64,000 nucleotides of DNA from Sphingobacterium lactis. Its GTDB lineage: Bacteria > Bacteroidota > Bacteroidia > Sphingobacteriales > Sphingobacteriaceae. The DNA lies in NCBI RefSeq assembly GCF_011046555.1, contig NZ_CP049246.1, forward strand, positions 2,170,001 through 2,234,000, in the 5' to 3' direction. Made by a program: the position numbers and the translations under genes. Positions 53,172-62,473 of the stretch are shown one piece after another. The notes below the pieces were generated by a model. The model worked only from the letters and a program-made list of their open reading frames with translations, was not told the DNA's origin and ran no database searches. How positions within the stretch are numbered: position 1 is the stretch's first letter; each line of letters starts with the position of its first letter.

Positions 53172-53193
53172 GCAGTATTAAAGGATAGAAGAA

Positions 53194-56100
53194 ATGTTTA
53201 ATAGATTTATAAATAGACCGGTCTTATCGATCGTAATCTCCTTGATCATTGTTTTCTTGGGGGTATTGGCGATGACCCAATTGCCCGTGACCCAATTTCC
53301 ATCCATATCCCCGCCTAAGGTGAATGTCACCGCGGAATATCCGGGAGCGAATGCGGAACTCATGATCAAAGCGGTGATCATTCCCCTAGAGCGCGCAATC
53401 AATGGGGTGCCCGGGATGAAATATATGGCGTCTGACGCCGGAAATGATGGTGAGGCCAGTATACAGGTGGTCTTTGACCTGGGGACGGATCCCAATCAGG
53501 CTTCCGTCAATGTACAGAATAGGGTAGCTTCGGTGGTCAATAAGCTGCCACCTTTAGTTGTCCGGGAAGGGGTGAAGATCACGCGGGAGGAGTCCAATAT
53601 GTTGATGTACATCAATATGTACAGCGATGAAAAGGACCTGGACGGGAACTTTATGTTCAACTTTGCGGATATCAATGTGGTCTCCGAGTTGCGCCGTGTA
53701 CCGGGAGTGGGTGTTGCCAATATCTTGGGTAACCGGGAATACGCCATGCGCATCTGGTTGAAACCCGATCGCATGACCGCTTACCACATCTCTTCTGAGG
53801 AGGTGATGAAAGCCCTGGAAGAGCAGAGTTTAGAAGCATCGCCAGGCCGTGCTGGGGAATCCTCCGGTATTGAATCCCAATCTTTTGAGTATATTCTCAA
53901 ATATTCGGGTCGTTTTACCACGGAAGAAGAATACGGCAATATTATACTGAAGGTGAGTCCGAACGGCGAAATTCTCCGCCTGAAAGATGTGGCGGATGTT
54001 CATTTCGGCTCTGCGATGTACGACATCTATTCCACTTTAGATGGGCGCCCTTCGGCGGCAATCGTCCTGAAACAATCTTACGGTAGTAATGCATCCCAGG
54101 TCATTAAGGACGTCAAGGCGAAGATGGAAGAGCTGCAGCAGAACTTTCCAAAGGGGCTGCATTATGAAATCAGTTATGACGTATCCAAATTCCTGGATGC
54201 CTCCATGGAAAAGGTGGTGCATACGTTGGTGGAAGCCTTTATTTTGGTTGCCATTGTGGTGTTTTTATTCTTGGGCGATCTTCGCTCGACCTTAATCCCG
54301 ACCATTGCCGTGCCGGTTTCCTTGATCGGTGCCTTTCTGTTTATGCAATTCTTTGGTATTTCCATCAACCTGATCACCCTCTTTGCGTTGGTGCTCGCAA
54401 TCGGGGTGGTGGTTGATGATGCCATCGTGGTGATCGAAGCGGTACATAAAAAGATGGAGGAAGATCATATTTCGGCATATAAAGCCACGAAGCGGGCCAT
54501 GCACGAAATTGCTGGTGCCATTGTGGCCATTACCTTCCTTATGGCTGCAGTGTTTATTCCCGTGGCCTTTATGTCCGGTCCGGTGGGGATCTTCTATCGG
54601 CAGTTCTCCATCACCATGGCCACCTCCATTATCCTTTCGGGTATCGTGGCCCTGACATTGACACCGGCATTATGTGCCATTCTATTGAAGAACAATCACG
54701 GCAAACCCAAGAAGAAATCCCTAATCGATAAGTTTTTGGGAAGCTTTAACCGAGGGTTCGATAAGATGCAGAACCGGTATGTCCAGTTGCTGAGCAAGAT
54801 GGTCAATAAACGGGTGCTGACCTTCCTCATCCTGATCGGGTTCTGTATCGGGGCCTATTTCCTCAACAACAGCGTGCCTGCGGGTTTTATTCCCAATGAG
54901 GATCAAGGGATGATCTATGCGATTATCCAGACGCCTCCGGGATCGACCTTGGAAAGGACCAATAAAGCCGCCATGGAATTGCAGAAGGAAGCCGAAAGTA
55001 TCGATGGTGTGGAATCTGTTTCTTCATTGGCAGGTTATGAAATCCTGAACGAAGGTACAGCTGCCAATACGGGAACCTGTCTGATCAGCTTAAAAGGTTG
55101 GGAAGAGCGTAAGGAATCTGCGCATGAAGTGATCGAGCAATTGGAGAAATGTGCAGAAAATATACCGGGCGCTTCCATAGAATTCTTCCAACCGCCGGCC
55201 GTTCCTGGGTATGGTGCCGCAGGTGGTTTCGAATTGCGCCTGCTCGACAAAACCGGGAACAATGACTTCCAGAAAATGGAACAGGTCAGTAAGGATTTTG
55301 TACGGGAGCTCAACAAGCGCAAGGAATTATCCTCCGTATTTACTTTCTTCAGCGCCAGCTTCCCACAATACCTGCTAAAAATCGATAATGAAGTGGCCCA
55401 ACAGAAAGGTGTTTCCATTGAGAATGCCATGAGTACGCTGTCCACGTTGGTAGGGTCAAACTATGAAACCAACTTTATCAAGTTTGACAGGCAATATAAG
55501 GTGATGGTGCAGGCCTTACCGCAATACCGTGCTCTTCCGGAAGATATCCTGAAGCTCTATGTTAAAAACGACAAAGGGGATATGGTGCCATTCTCGGAAT
55601 TTATGCACATGGAGAAGGTGTACGGTCTTTCTGAAATTACGCGCCACAACATGTACTTGGCTTCCGAAATATCGGGGTCGCCGGCATCGGGATACAGTAG
55701 TGGCGAGGCCATCAATGTCGTAAATGAAGTCGCCCTCAAGACGCTCCCTCGCGGTTATGGCATTGATTGGGCAGGTATTTCAAAAGATGAGGTGGCCCGT
55801 GGTAACCAGGCCATGTACATCTTCCTGATTTGTTTAGGGTTTGTGTACCTGATTCTTGCGGCACAGTACGAAAGCTTTATCCTGCCATTGGCGGTCATCC
55901 TATCCCTTCCAGTCGGTATTTTTGGAGCTTTCTTTTTACTCAAGGTGCTGCATCTGGAAAACAACATCTACGCACAGGTAGCCTTGGTGATGCTGATCGG
56001 TTTACTCGGAAAGAACGCGGTCTTGATCGTGGAGTTTGCAGTCCAGCGGAAACAGGATGGACTCAGTATATTGGATGCGGCGATGGAAGGGGCGAAAGTC

Positions 56101-56358
56101 CGTTTCCGGCCGATCCTCATGACGTCTTTTGCCTTTATTGCCGGCCTGATTCCATTGGTCATGGCGTCCGGGCCGGGTGCTATTGGGAACCGAACTATTG
56201 GTACTGCGGCGGCAGGAGGGATGCTCTTCGGTACCATATTCGGTGTCCTAATTATTCCGGGGCTCTATTACATTTTTGGAACGATCGCTTCCAAGCGTAA
56301 ATTAATTAAACATGAGGACGAAAACCCGTTAAGTGAAGAAATCGATGGAAACAACTAG
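53194..56358 (+). CDS. RND-type multidrug efflux pump (AcrB-like)
   Basis: 1054 residues with 12 expected TM helices and two large periplasmic loops. LPVTQFPSISPPKVNVTAEY (TM1-loop), GVVVDDAIVVIEAVHKKMEE (TM4 with the Asp-Asp proton relay) and LIGLLGKNAVLIVEFAVQ (TM10, the Lys partner region) fit the HAE-1 group. It exports hydrophobic drugs or toxins by proton antiport. Confidence 0.96.
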   Translation: MFNRFINRPVLSIVISLIIVFLGVLAMTQLPVTQFPSISPPKVNVTAEYPGANAELMIKAVIIPLERAINGVPGMKYMASDAGNDGEASIQVVFDLGTDPNQASVNVQNRVASVVNKLPPLVVREGVKITREESNMLMYINMYSDEKDLDGNFMFNFADINVVSELRRVPGVGVANILGNREYAMRIWLKPDRMTAYHISSEEVMKALEEQSLEASPGRAGESSGIESQSFEYILKYSGRFTTEEEYGNIILKVSPNGEILRLKDVADVHFGSAMYDIYSTLDGRPSAAIVLKQSYGSNASQVIKDVKAKMEELQQNFPKGLHYEISYDVSKFLDASMEKVVHTLVEAFILVAIVVFLFLGDLRSTLIPTIAVPVSLIGAFLFMQFFGISINLITLFALVLAIGVVVDDAIVVIEAVHKKMEEDHISAYKATKRAMHEIAGAIVAITFLMAAVFIPVAFMSGPVGIFYRQFSITMATSIILSGIVALTLTPALCAILLKNNHGKPKKKSLIDKFLGSFNRGFDKMQNRYVQLLSKMVNKRVLTFLILIGFCIGAYFLNNSVPAGFIPNEDQGMIYAIIQTPPGSTLERTNKAAMELQKEAESIDGVESVSSLAGYEILNEGTAANTGTCLISLKGWEERKESAHEVIEQLEKCAENIPGASIEFFQPPAVPGYGAAGGFELRLLDKTGNNDFQKMEQVSKDFVRELNKRKELSSVFTFFSASFPQYLLKIDNEVAQQKGVSIENAMSTLSTLVGSNYETNFIKFDRQYKVMVQALPQYRALPEDILKLYVKNDKGDMVPFSEFMHMEKVYGLSEITRHNMYLASEISGSPASGYSSGEAINVVNEVALKTLPRGYGIDWAGISKDEVARGNQAMYIFLICLGFVYLILAAQYESFILPLAVILSLPVGIFGAFFLLKVLHLENNIYAQVALVMLIGLLGKNAVLIVEFAVQRKQDGLSILDAAMEGAKVRFRPILMTSFAFIAGLIPLVMASGPGAIGNRTIGTAAAGGMLFGTIFGVLIIPGLYYIFGTIASKRKLIKHEDENPLSEEIDGNN

Positions 56359-57793
56359 AAGAAGAATCATCAAGGGCTTGCTCCTCACGGCAGCTACCAC
56401 AGCAGTGGTCGCCTGTAAGGCTCCGCAAGCTACGCAGATGAAAGAAAATAAAACATTGCCTACGGCATTTGCGGAAAATACTGCCGTTCAGGATACCACC
56501 AATTCGGGCAATGCGAAGTGGCGGGAATTCTTTACCGACCCAGACCTGATTGCCCTATTGGATACGGCCGTAAAAAACAATCAGGAATTGAATATCACCC
56601 TACAAGAGCTGGAGATCGCGAAGAGCGATATCCAGCTCCGCAAGGGGGCATTGAAGCCGATCGTTGGGGTGAGAGCCGGTGCTGGGTTGGAAAAGGTCGG
56701 TCGCTATACGTCGCAGGGGGCCGGTGATGCCAGTACTGAAATACGTCCGGGCCATGAAATGCCCGATCCGTTGGGTGACCTGACCGTGGCCGCCTTTGCC
56801 CGTTGGGAGGTGGACATCTGGAGAAAACTGAAAGACTCCGAACAAGCGGCGGTTAATAGGTACCTCGCAACGGTGGAAGGCAAGAATTTCGTGTTGAGCA
56901 GTTTGATCGCCGAAGTGGCCAATTCCTATTATGAGTTGCTGGCGCTGGATAACCAGTTGGCCATCATCCAGCAGAATATCATCCTCCAGGATAAGGCCCT
57001 GGAGGTGGTACGGGCGCAGAAGGAAGCCACCCGGGTGACGGAATTGGCGGTGAAGAAATTTGAAGCTGAAGTCGCCAAGACCAAAGGTATGGAATTTTCT
57101 ACCCGTCAGCAGATCAAGGAAACCGAGAATCGGATCAATTTCCTTTTGGGACGATATCCGCAAGAAATTGTGCGGAATACAACAGGATTTATGGATTTGG
57201 TGCCTGCCAGCGTAAAAACCGGGATTCCAAGCCAACTGTTGGAAAATCGCCCCGATATCCTACAGGCGGAGCATGAGCTGACGGCTGCCAAACTGGATGT
57301 GCAGGTCGCACGCAAGGAATTCTATCCTTCGCTGGACATCTCCGCTGCTTTCGGCTTGCAGGCCTTTAAACCTTCGTACCTGTTCCGGTTACCGGAATCG
57401 CTGCTGTACAATGTGGTCGGCGATCTGGCAGCGCCATTATTGAACAAGAACGCGCTGAAGGCCGAATTCAATGCCGCCAATTCCAGACAGATTCAGGCCG
57501 TTTACAATTACCAGAAAACGCTGCTCAATGCGTTTACGGAAGTGTCCACGCAGCTATCCAATATTGAAAATCTGGAAAAGGGATACCAGTATCAGGCTCA
57601 GGAAGTGGAGGCCTTAAATAAATCCATTTCCGTATCCAATGACCTCTTCCGAGCGGCGCGAGCCGATTACCTCGAGGTTCTTATGACCCAACGAGATGTG
57701 TTGGATGCCAAACTCGAATTGATAGAAACCAAAAAACAACAATTGAATGCTGTTGTTAATGTGTATAAAGCTTTGGGTGGAGGTTGGAAATAA
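56333..57793 (+). CDS. RND efflux outer-membrane lipoprotein channel (TolC/OprM-like)
   Basis: 486 residues. The lipobox is AVVAC in TAATTAVVACKAPQ. Two repeats of the OEP domain: AFARWEVDIWRKLKDSEQAA, and GIPSQLLENRPDILQAEHEL in the second. The start at 56333 overlaps the pump stop by 26 bp; the fifth codon (ATG at 56345) is an alternative start. Last gene of the operon, followed by a terminator. Confidence 0.94.
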   Translation: MKKSMETTRRRIIKGLLLTAATTAVVACKAPQATQMKENKTLPTAFAENTAVQDTTNSGNAKWREFFTDPDLIALLDTAVKNNQELNITLQELEIAKSDIQLRKGALKPIVGVRAGAGLEKVGRYTSQGAGDASTEIRPGHEMPDPLGDLTVAAFARWEVDIWRKLKDSEQAAVNRYLATVEGKNFVLSSLIAEVANSYYELLALDNQLAIIQQNIILQDKALEVVRAQKEATRVTELAVKKFEAEVAKTKGMEFSTRQQIKETENRINFLLGRYPQEIVRNTTGFMDLVPASVKTGIPSQLLENRPDILQAEHELTAAKLDVQVARKEFYPSLDISAAFGLQAFKPSYLFRLPESLLYNVVGDLAAPLLNKNALKAEFNAANSRQIQAVYNYQKTLLNAFTEVSTQLSNIENLEKGYQYQAQEVEALNKSISVSNDLFRAARADYLEVLMTQRDVLDAKLELIETKKQQLNAVVNVYKALGGGWK

Positions 57794-57824
57794 CCACCAC
57801 GAAATTGGATGAGGTTAGTTGGTA

Positions 57825-57857
57825 AAAGAGGACAGGAAACTGTCCTCTTTCCTTTTT
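57825..57857 (+). terminator. intrinsic terminator after the efflux operon
   Basis: AAAGAGGACAG, loop GAAA, CTGTCCTCTTT followed by CCTTTTT. Confidence 0.9.
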
Positions 57858-57869
57858 GGGGATAGGCTT

Positions 57870-57990
57870 GACCTTGTCTGACTTCCGTCCGTGGTGTTCC
57901 CGTAATGTAGGCGTGGTGCATACGTGTCATAGACACGCTCTCACCACGCTCTGACCACGCTCTCACCTCGGACTCACCTCGGACAAGGTC
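57870..57990. repeat. palindromic 11-bp-unit element, copy 2 (121 bp)
   Basis: Ends GACCTTGTCTGAC (57870-57882) and GGACAAGGTC (57981-57990) are imperfect inverted repeats of the same kind as copy 1. A 23-base string at 57923-57945 is identical to copy 1 at 19814-19836. The right arm is four 11-bp units of the form CTCACCNCGNN from 57940 to 57983, on the opposite strand to the four units in copy 1. It lies just past the efflux operon terminator. Confidence 0.75.
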
Positions 57991-58072
57991 TGTCTTGTCC
58001 TTATATAGCTATACAAATTATTGGATTAATTCTGAATTGATTATACAGGCAAATTTGGTAATACTATATGTA

Positions 58073-58954
58073 CTATACAAACTCTTTCTGCACTATTGGA
58101 TATTTTTTCGGTCTCCATCTCTTTCTCAGCGCACCTGACCTCTTATGTGCCTGTTCAGGTGTGAGGTAATCACAGCTCGCGTGGGGCCTCAGGTTGTTGT
58201 ATACCCTGATGTTCTCCCGGATCTTTCTTGTGGTCTCCCTCAGGCCACTCTGTGATGCGTAGAGGTCGAACTCCGCCTTCAGTATGCCGTTCACCCGTTC
58301 GGCTATCGCATTCTCGTAGGGATCCCCGTTCTCGGTCATGCTGACCGCGATCCCGTTGGTGCGTAGGATATCCACATAGCCTTTGCTACAGTACTGCGAA
58401 CCCCGATCGGAGTGGTGTATCAGTCCCTTTCCCTGATACTGCCTCTGCTGCAGTGCCATCTGCAGGGCATCGATACATCCCTGTGCCGAGAGGTCGCCCC
58501 TGAACGCCCAGCCCACTATCTTTCTGGAATAGGCATCGGTAACCAGGCTCAGATATCCCCAGCGCCGGTTGAGCTGTACATAGGTGATGTCGCTTACCCA
58601 GACCTGCTCGGGACGCTCGACCGCAAGTCCCTTTATCAGGTTTCCGTACTTCTTCATCCAGTGCCGCGAATCGGTGGTGACCGCCTTCCTCTTCCTGGTC
58701 CTGATCTGTAGGGAATGCTCCCTCATCAGGGCGAAGAGATAGTCGCGGCCGATCCTGATCCCATGTTCCTGCAGGGGGCCGGCGAGCATATGGAGCAGCT
58801 TCCGGGTACCGATCCTCTTCTGTTCGCTGCGTATCCGCAGCACGTGCAGCAGGATGATCTCGTCCTTCAGTCCGACATCCTGAACCCGCCACTGGCGGTC
58901 ATAGTACGCATGCCTTGTTCTGCCAAACAGTCCGCAGATCAAACGGATCCCCAT
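58073..58954 (-). CDS. IS3-family transposase OrfB (DDE integrase core)
   Basis: 293 residues. The DDE triad is in VWVSDITYVQLNRRWGY (first Asp), LIHHSDRGSQYCSKGY (second Asp) and NAIAERVNGILKAEF (Glu). It joins the element ends to new DNA. Its stop codon lies inside the left inverted repeat. It is probably made as an OrfAB fusion by a -1 shift; the frame is open upstream of this ATG into orfA, which supports that. Confidence 0.95.
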   Translation of the reverse strand: MGIRLICGLFGRTRHAYYDRQWRVQDVGLKDEIILLHVLRIRSEQKRIGTRKLLHMLAGPLQEHGIRIGRDYLFALMREHSLQIRTRKRKAVTTDSRHWMKKYGNLIKGLAVERPEQVWVSDITYVQLNRRWGYLSLVTDAYSRKIVGWAFRGDLSAQGCIDALQMALQQRQYQGKGLIHHSDRGSQYCSKGYVDILRTNGIAVSMTENGDPYENAIAERVNGILKAEFDLYASQSGLRETTRKIRENIRVYNNLRPHASCDYLTPEQAHKRSGALRKRWRPKKYPIVQKEFV

Positions 58955-58977
58955 TGCTGGGGATTCCTGTTTGATCT

Positions 58978-59511
58978 TTACGACCGCTTGGCACCAGACT
59001 TTTTTCTGATGTCGATCTTGAGCTGTTCCTCGGCAATATCGATCATGGTATCCAATGCCCTGATCTTCAGGTTTGCATATTCCAGGGCCTTCTTCAGGGC
59101 CAGGATCTCTGCCTCTTTGGGGTCTACGGGTTTCTTGTTGGCCATATCATCGGGTTCTGGGGAACTAAGTTCGGTATTTTCCCCCTTATATTCCCTGACC
59201 CATCTGGAGACCGTACCGGAGGAGATATCAAAGGTGTTCCCCGCCCGGTAGGCGCTCATCCCGTCCTGGACCGCCCTGATCACTGAACGCTTCAGCTCGG
59301 TGGTATACCGCTTTGGCCCAATGGGCTGTCGCCCGAACTTCTTCATCCAGCGGATCAGGCTCACTTCGGAGACACCGTACTGTTCCATCAGGTCCCGGCG
59401 GGGGACCCCAAGTTCGATCTGATCCAGCATGTGGAAGATCAGACGCTTGTCGAATGGCTGCTTCTTACTGGTCCGCTCAGCGAACTCAAACTCTCTTTCT
59501 ATTGTTTCCAT
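58978..59511 (-). CDS. IS3-family OrfA (helix-turn-helix)
   Basis: 177 residues from the ATG at 59511 (METIEREFE); a longer frame to 59565 would include the terminal inverted repeat and is not preferred. Two helix-turn-helix segments are apparent: GVPRRDLMEQYGVSEVSLIR and SAYRAGNTFDISSGTVSRWV; a leucine-zipper-like tail ends in IDIRKKSGAKRS. It binds the element ends. It is longer than the usual OrfA of about 100 residues. Confidence 0.9.
   Translation of the reverse strand: METIEREFEFAERTSKKQPFDKRLIFHMLDQIELGVPRRDLMEQYGVSEVSLIRWMKKFGRQPIGPKRYTTELKRSVIRAVQDGMSAYRAGNTFDISSGTVSRWVREYKGENTELSSPEPDDMANKKPVDPKEAEILALKKALEYANLKIRALDTMIDIAEEQLKIDIRKKSGAKRS
58999..59005 (-). other. -1 frameshift slippery site A_AAA_AAG
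   Basis: The heptamer is in the zero frame of orfA (codons AGA-AAA-AAG, 59005 to 58999), about 20 bases before the orfA stop. A -1 shift moves into the orfB frame. Downstream, ATCCCC/GGGGAT (near 58947-58964) can pair as a stimulatory stem. Confidence 0.85.
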
Positions 59512-59565
59512 ACACTTTGTTTTTGTGTATAGCTTTTTTAGGATTGGACAGTCCACTGAATTCAA

Positions 59566-59834
59566 AGCGCAAAATTTTGCCTTTGAACAGTGCTTTCGGA
59601 CTAAAAAAGTGCTTTAAAAGGCTATTTAACCAGTTTTATTGCGCAAATTTAAGGTAAAAAGCGATAGTCTATAAAATAGCAGTAATGGGATAAAATTCGG
59701 TGCATTGTACCCTTTGAAAATGGGTGAAAAACTCGGCCATTTTAACGGATATTGGAAAATAATTTGTTATAATAAGTTAGGATTTTATCTTTGCGGGAGA
59801 ATTTCAAATAACCTTTTAAAAGGAAACTTAATTT
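59566..59834. other. spacer right of the insertion sequence
   Basis: 269 bp. TTCAAAG and GCAAAATTTTGC and CTTTGAA around 59564-59588 form a near-palindrome. The right half holds the promoter of the next gene. No gene. Confidence 0.5.
59763..59793 (+). promoter_or_regulatory. Bacteroidota-type promoter of the outer-membrane protein gene
   Basis: TTTG at 59763-59766 and TATCTTTG at 59786-59793 are 19 bases apart, the spacing of -33 TTTG and -7 TAnnTTTG elements. The start codon is 42 bases after the -7 box. Confidence 0.65.
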
Positions 59835-60302
59835 ATGTTTAAGAAACGAAGCTTTTTAGCACTATTTGCCAGCACGAGTTTATTCTTTACCTCCCAAGCG
59901 CAGGAAAGTCCATTCTCCGTTGGGGTCCATATGGATTGGTCCATGGAGTCCCCATCTTTTGAAAAGTACATCGGTGTACAGGGAAAATATGATCTGACGG
60001 AGCGCCAATCGCTGCAAGCGCAGCTTGGTGGAAGTACTTACGATGTGCGCTATATTGGTGTGGATTATCTTTATACGGTATTCCCGTTGAAGCGCATGCC
60101 GAGTGTTTTTGTTGGGGGAGGAGTAGCCTATGAGAAAGTCGCGGGCACAAGCTATGATGACATCACCTTTAATGGTCAGGCAGGCATGCAGTTCGACATT
60201 GGCCGATTTTCGCCTTATGTCGGCTATAAAGCACGTTTTTTCTTTGAGGCTGAGGGAATAGATCCAAGTTACCTTATGCTCGGTCTTCGGTTCCGCCTAT
60301 AG
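59835..60302 (+). CDS. small outer-membrane beta-barrel protein
   Basis: 155 residues with a signal peptide (LALFASTSLFFTSQA). The mature part alternates small and hydrophobic residues in strands (LGGSTYDVRYIGVDYLYTVF, MPSVFVGGGVAYEKVAGTSY) and ends on the barrel pattern LMLGLRFRL with a C-terminal hydrophobic residue. Role unknown; a porin- or OmpA-type 8-stranded barrel is likely. Confidence 0.75.
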   Translation: MFKKRSFLALFASTSLFFTSQAQESPFSVGVHMDWSMESPSFEKYIGVQGKYDLTERQSLQAQLGGSTYDVRYIGVDYLYTVFPLKRMPSVFVGGGVAYEKVAGTSYDDITFNGQAGMQFDIGRFSPYVGYKARFFFEAEGIDPSYLMLGLRFRL

Positions 60303-60315
60303 AAGTAAGAAGATA

Positions 60316-61335
60316 TCAGGTTGATTTCCTGGCAATGATATGCGATTTCAATTTGATGTTTTCGAATTCCTCCACGGGATATTTCGCATGGATCAACTGC
60401 AGCAACTTTTCAACGCCGATCTTGCCCATCTCTACGGTCGGCTGTACCACCGTGGACAATGCCGGGTTCAACGAATTGGGGATATGGATATTCGAGAAGC
60501 CAATGACCGCAATTTCTTCCGGGCAGGCAATGCCCAAAGTTGCCAGGACACCCAGCGATAAGGTGGTGATATCATCCGTTGCACCTAGGATAGCATCGAT
60601 AGGAATATGCTTTTCCCGCATGGATTGAATATGATTCTTGATGGAGTTTTCGATCTCGTTATGTTTTCCATAGTCGCATTCCAGGTACAATTTAGGATCA
60701 AATGGTAGGTTGTGATCCATGAGGCATTTCTTAAAACCATTCAACCGCTCTTCGGTAATACCAATGTTCTTGGCGGTGATGTGGAGAATGTGTTTCCTTC
60801 CCTGGTCCAAGAGGTGCTTGGTGGCTTCATAGGCCGCCGCCTGGTTATCCGTACCTACTTTGTGGGTCTGTAAAGGATGCTGCACCCGATCGAAAAGGAC
60901 AACGGGAATACCAGCCTGTTGGAGATCTCGGAGAAGCTCCACATTGGAGTTGTGTGCAACGGGAGAGATCAATAAACCGTCGATTCCTCGCATGCGCAGG
61001 ACTTCGATGGCGTTGCGCTCCTGTTCAATGTCATCCCGGCTCTGCATGATGATGATGTCGTATTTCTGTTCATGGGAGGCGATATGGATCCCATTCAGCA
61101 CTTGCGAAATAAAGGTATTGGAAATGTTGAACACGATGACTCCGATGGTATTGGTCTTCCCGGTCTTGAGGTTTCGGGCGACCTTGTTCGGTACATAATT
61201 GTGCTTCTTGGCATAATCCTGAACCAACTTCTTGGTGGCATCACTGATTTCGTAACTGTCAGATAAAGATTTTGAAACAGTAGATATGGACAGATTGAGA
61301 TCTTTCGCTATATCCTTCAATGTTTTACGTTCCAT
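60316..61335 (-). CDS. LacI-family transcription regulator
   Basis: 339 residues. DNA-binding head LKDIAKDLNLSISTVSKSLS, hinge NKVARNLKTGKTNTIGVIVF, then a periplasmic-binding-protein-like sensor (RGIDGLLISPVAHNSNVELL, ILGATDDITTLSLGVLATLG). It should bind a sugar and repress a nearby operon. No sugar transport operon is adjacent in the window; the next gene to the right is the Rossmann-fold protein. Confidence 0.93.
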   Translation of the reverse strand: MERKTLKDIAKDLNLSISTVSKSLSDSYEISDATKKLVQDYAKKHNYVPNKVARNLKTGKTNTIGVIVFNISNTFISQVLNGIHIASHEQKYDIIIMQSRDDIEQERNAIEVLRMRGIDGLLISPVAHNSNVELLRDLQQAGIPVVLFDRVQHPLQTHKVGTDNQAAAYEATKHLLDQGRKHILHITAKNIGITEERLNGFKKCLMDHNLPFDPKLYLECDYGKHNEIENSIKNHIQSMREKHIPIDAILGATDDITTLSLGVLATLGIACPEEIAVIGFSNIHIPNSLNPALSTVVQPTVEMGKIGVEKLLQLIHAKYPVEEFENIKLKSHIIARKST

Positions 61336-61709
61336 AAATCGCTATACCCTCCTAAAGTTAGTTTTTAATAATTCGATGTGTATTAAATAAACAGAAATAA
61401 ATTGGAATTATCAATCGTTTGCACAAAAAAATATTGTCGCTTTTATTTGCATTAGCCTTGTAGGGTGGGACGTGCCGTCGCAGTGGATCCCTATAGCAAA
61501 TCGGCTACAAATTGCTTTTTTGGCTAATATTCAGGAATTTTTATGTTGAAGCAGAATAACTGTTTCTAAATTATTGTTAGCCCATGCTTTGCGAATTTAA
61601 TTGTTGTACTGGTTAATGTTTGTGGGTTGTTGACCGTTTTTGGGCTTAAACAGTTGTTTAAACACCTACACAGATTAGGCAAAGTGGAATAATTTTCGTT
61701 CGTGGTTAA
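61336..61709. promoter_or_regulatory. promoter region of the LacI regulator and the Rossmann-fold gene
   Basis: 374 bp, no gene. TCAATCGTTTGCAC at 61411-61424 looks like a LacI-type operator (compare TGCAAACGTTTGCA) 76 bp from the LacI start, so autoregulation is plausible. TGTTTAAACA lies at 61655-61664, near the other start. Confidence 0.45.
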
Positions 61710-62408
61710 ATGGATATTAATCATTTGGAAGAAGGAGTCATGCAAAAGCTACATGTGATAATTACGGGTGCTACGGGAATGGTCGGCGAAGGTGTGCTTC
61801 AGGCATGCTTAGCCAATGAGCAGGTGGAATCGATATTGCTGGTAAACCGAAAGCCCAGTCAGTACCAATCCGAAAAGATCAAGGAGGTGATCCTTTCCGA
61901 TTTGTCGGATATCAGCCAACTGGGTGCGGCATTGAAAATATACAATGCCTGTTTTTTCTGCGCTGGTGTATCCTCTGTCGGTATGAAGGAGGAGGAATAT
62001 TATCAGAAGACCTATACCTTGACGATCAATTTCGCGGAGGCTCTTTTGCGGGAACAACCGGATATGACCTTCTGTTATGTGTCGGGCACCGGAACGGACA
62101 GTACCGAACAGGGACGCTTAATGTGGGCGCGAGTAAAAGGGAAAACTGAAAATAAACTGCTGCGTTTACCCTTTAAGGCCGTCTTTAATTTTCGGCCAGG
62201 CTTTATGCGGCCCTATCCGGATGCCAAACATATCAAAGGGTTCTTTAAATTCCTGCGCGCCATCTACCCGGTGCTGCGCCCATGGAAACCATCCTATTTC
62301 CTGACCTTGGAGGAAGTCGGAAACGCGATGATCAATGTATCCCTTCACGATTACAATAAAGACATCCTGGAACCGGCAGATATTTCTTTTCTGGCAGCGA
62401 ATAAATAA
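61710..62408 (+). CDS. NAD(P)-binding Rossmann-fold protein (epimerase-like)
   Basis: 232 residues, or 222 from the ATG at 61740, which has a strong AAGGAG 2 bases before it (tight spacing). VIITGATGMVGEGVLQACLA is the GxxGxxG nucleotide site; MTFCYVSGTGTDSTEQG sits where short-chain reductases have the catalytic Ser. It resembles atypical SDR proteins of the NAD(P)H-binding type; substrate unknown. Confidence 0.75.
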   Translation: MDINHLEEGVMQKLHVIITGATGMVGEGVLQACLANEQVESILLVNRKPSQYQSEKIKEVILSDLSDISQLGAALKIYNACFFCAGVSSVGMKEEEYYQKTYTLTINFAEALLREQPDMTFCYVSGTGTDSTEQGRLMWARVKGKTENKLLRLPFKAVFNFRPGFMRPYPDAKHIKGFFKFLRAIYPVLRPWKPSYFLTLEEVGNAMINVSLHDYNKDILEPADISFLAANK

Positions 62409-62473
62409 AATACTATCTTTAGGTAATATACACGTTAACTTATCTGGTTTTCGCTCACTTAACCGCTATTGTT

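Larger units (their letters stand above)
58069..59555 (-). mobile_element. IS3-family insertion sequence, about 1487 bp
   Basis: orfA (58978-59511) and orfB (58073-58954) overlap in the IS3 manner. The left end TGTACTATACAAAC (58069) and right end TGGACTGTCCAATC (from 59555, minus strand) match at 10 of the first 16 positions as terminal inverted repeats beginning TG. No target duplication is visible, so the insertion may be old or the exact ends off by a few bases. Both reading frames are intact. Confidence 0.8.

Noticed and set aside
58386..58892. 168-codon frame inside the transposase
   Set aside because: Alternative frame of orfB on the same strand; no conserved motifs.
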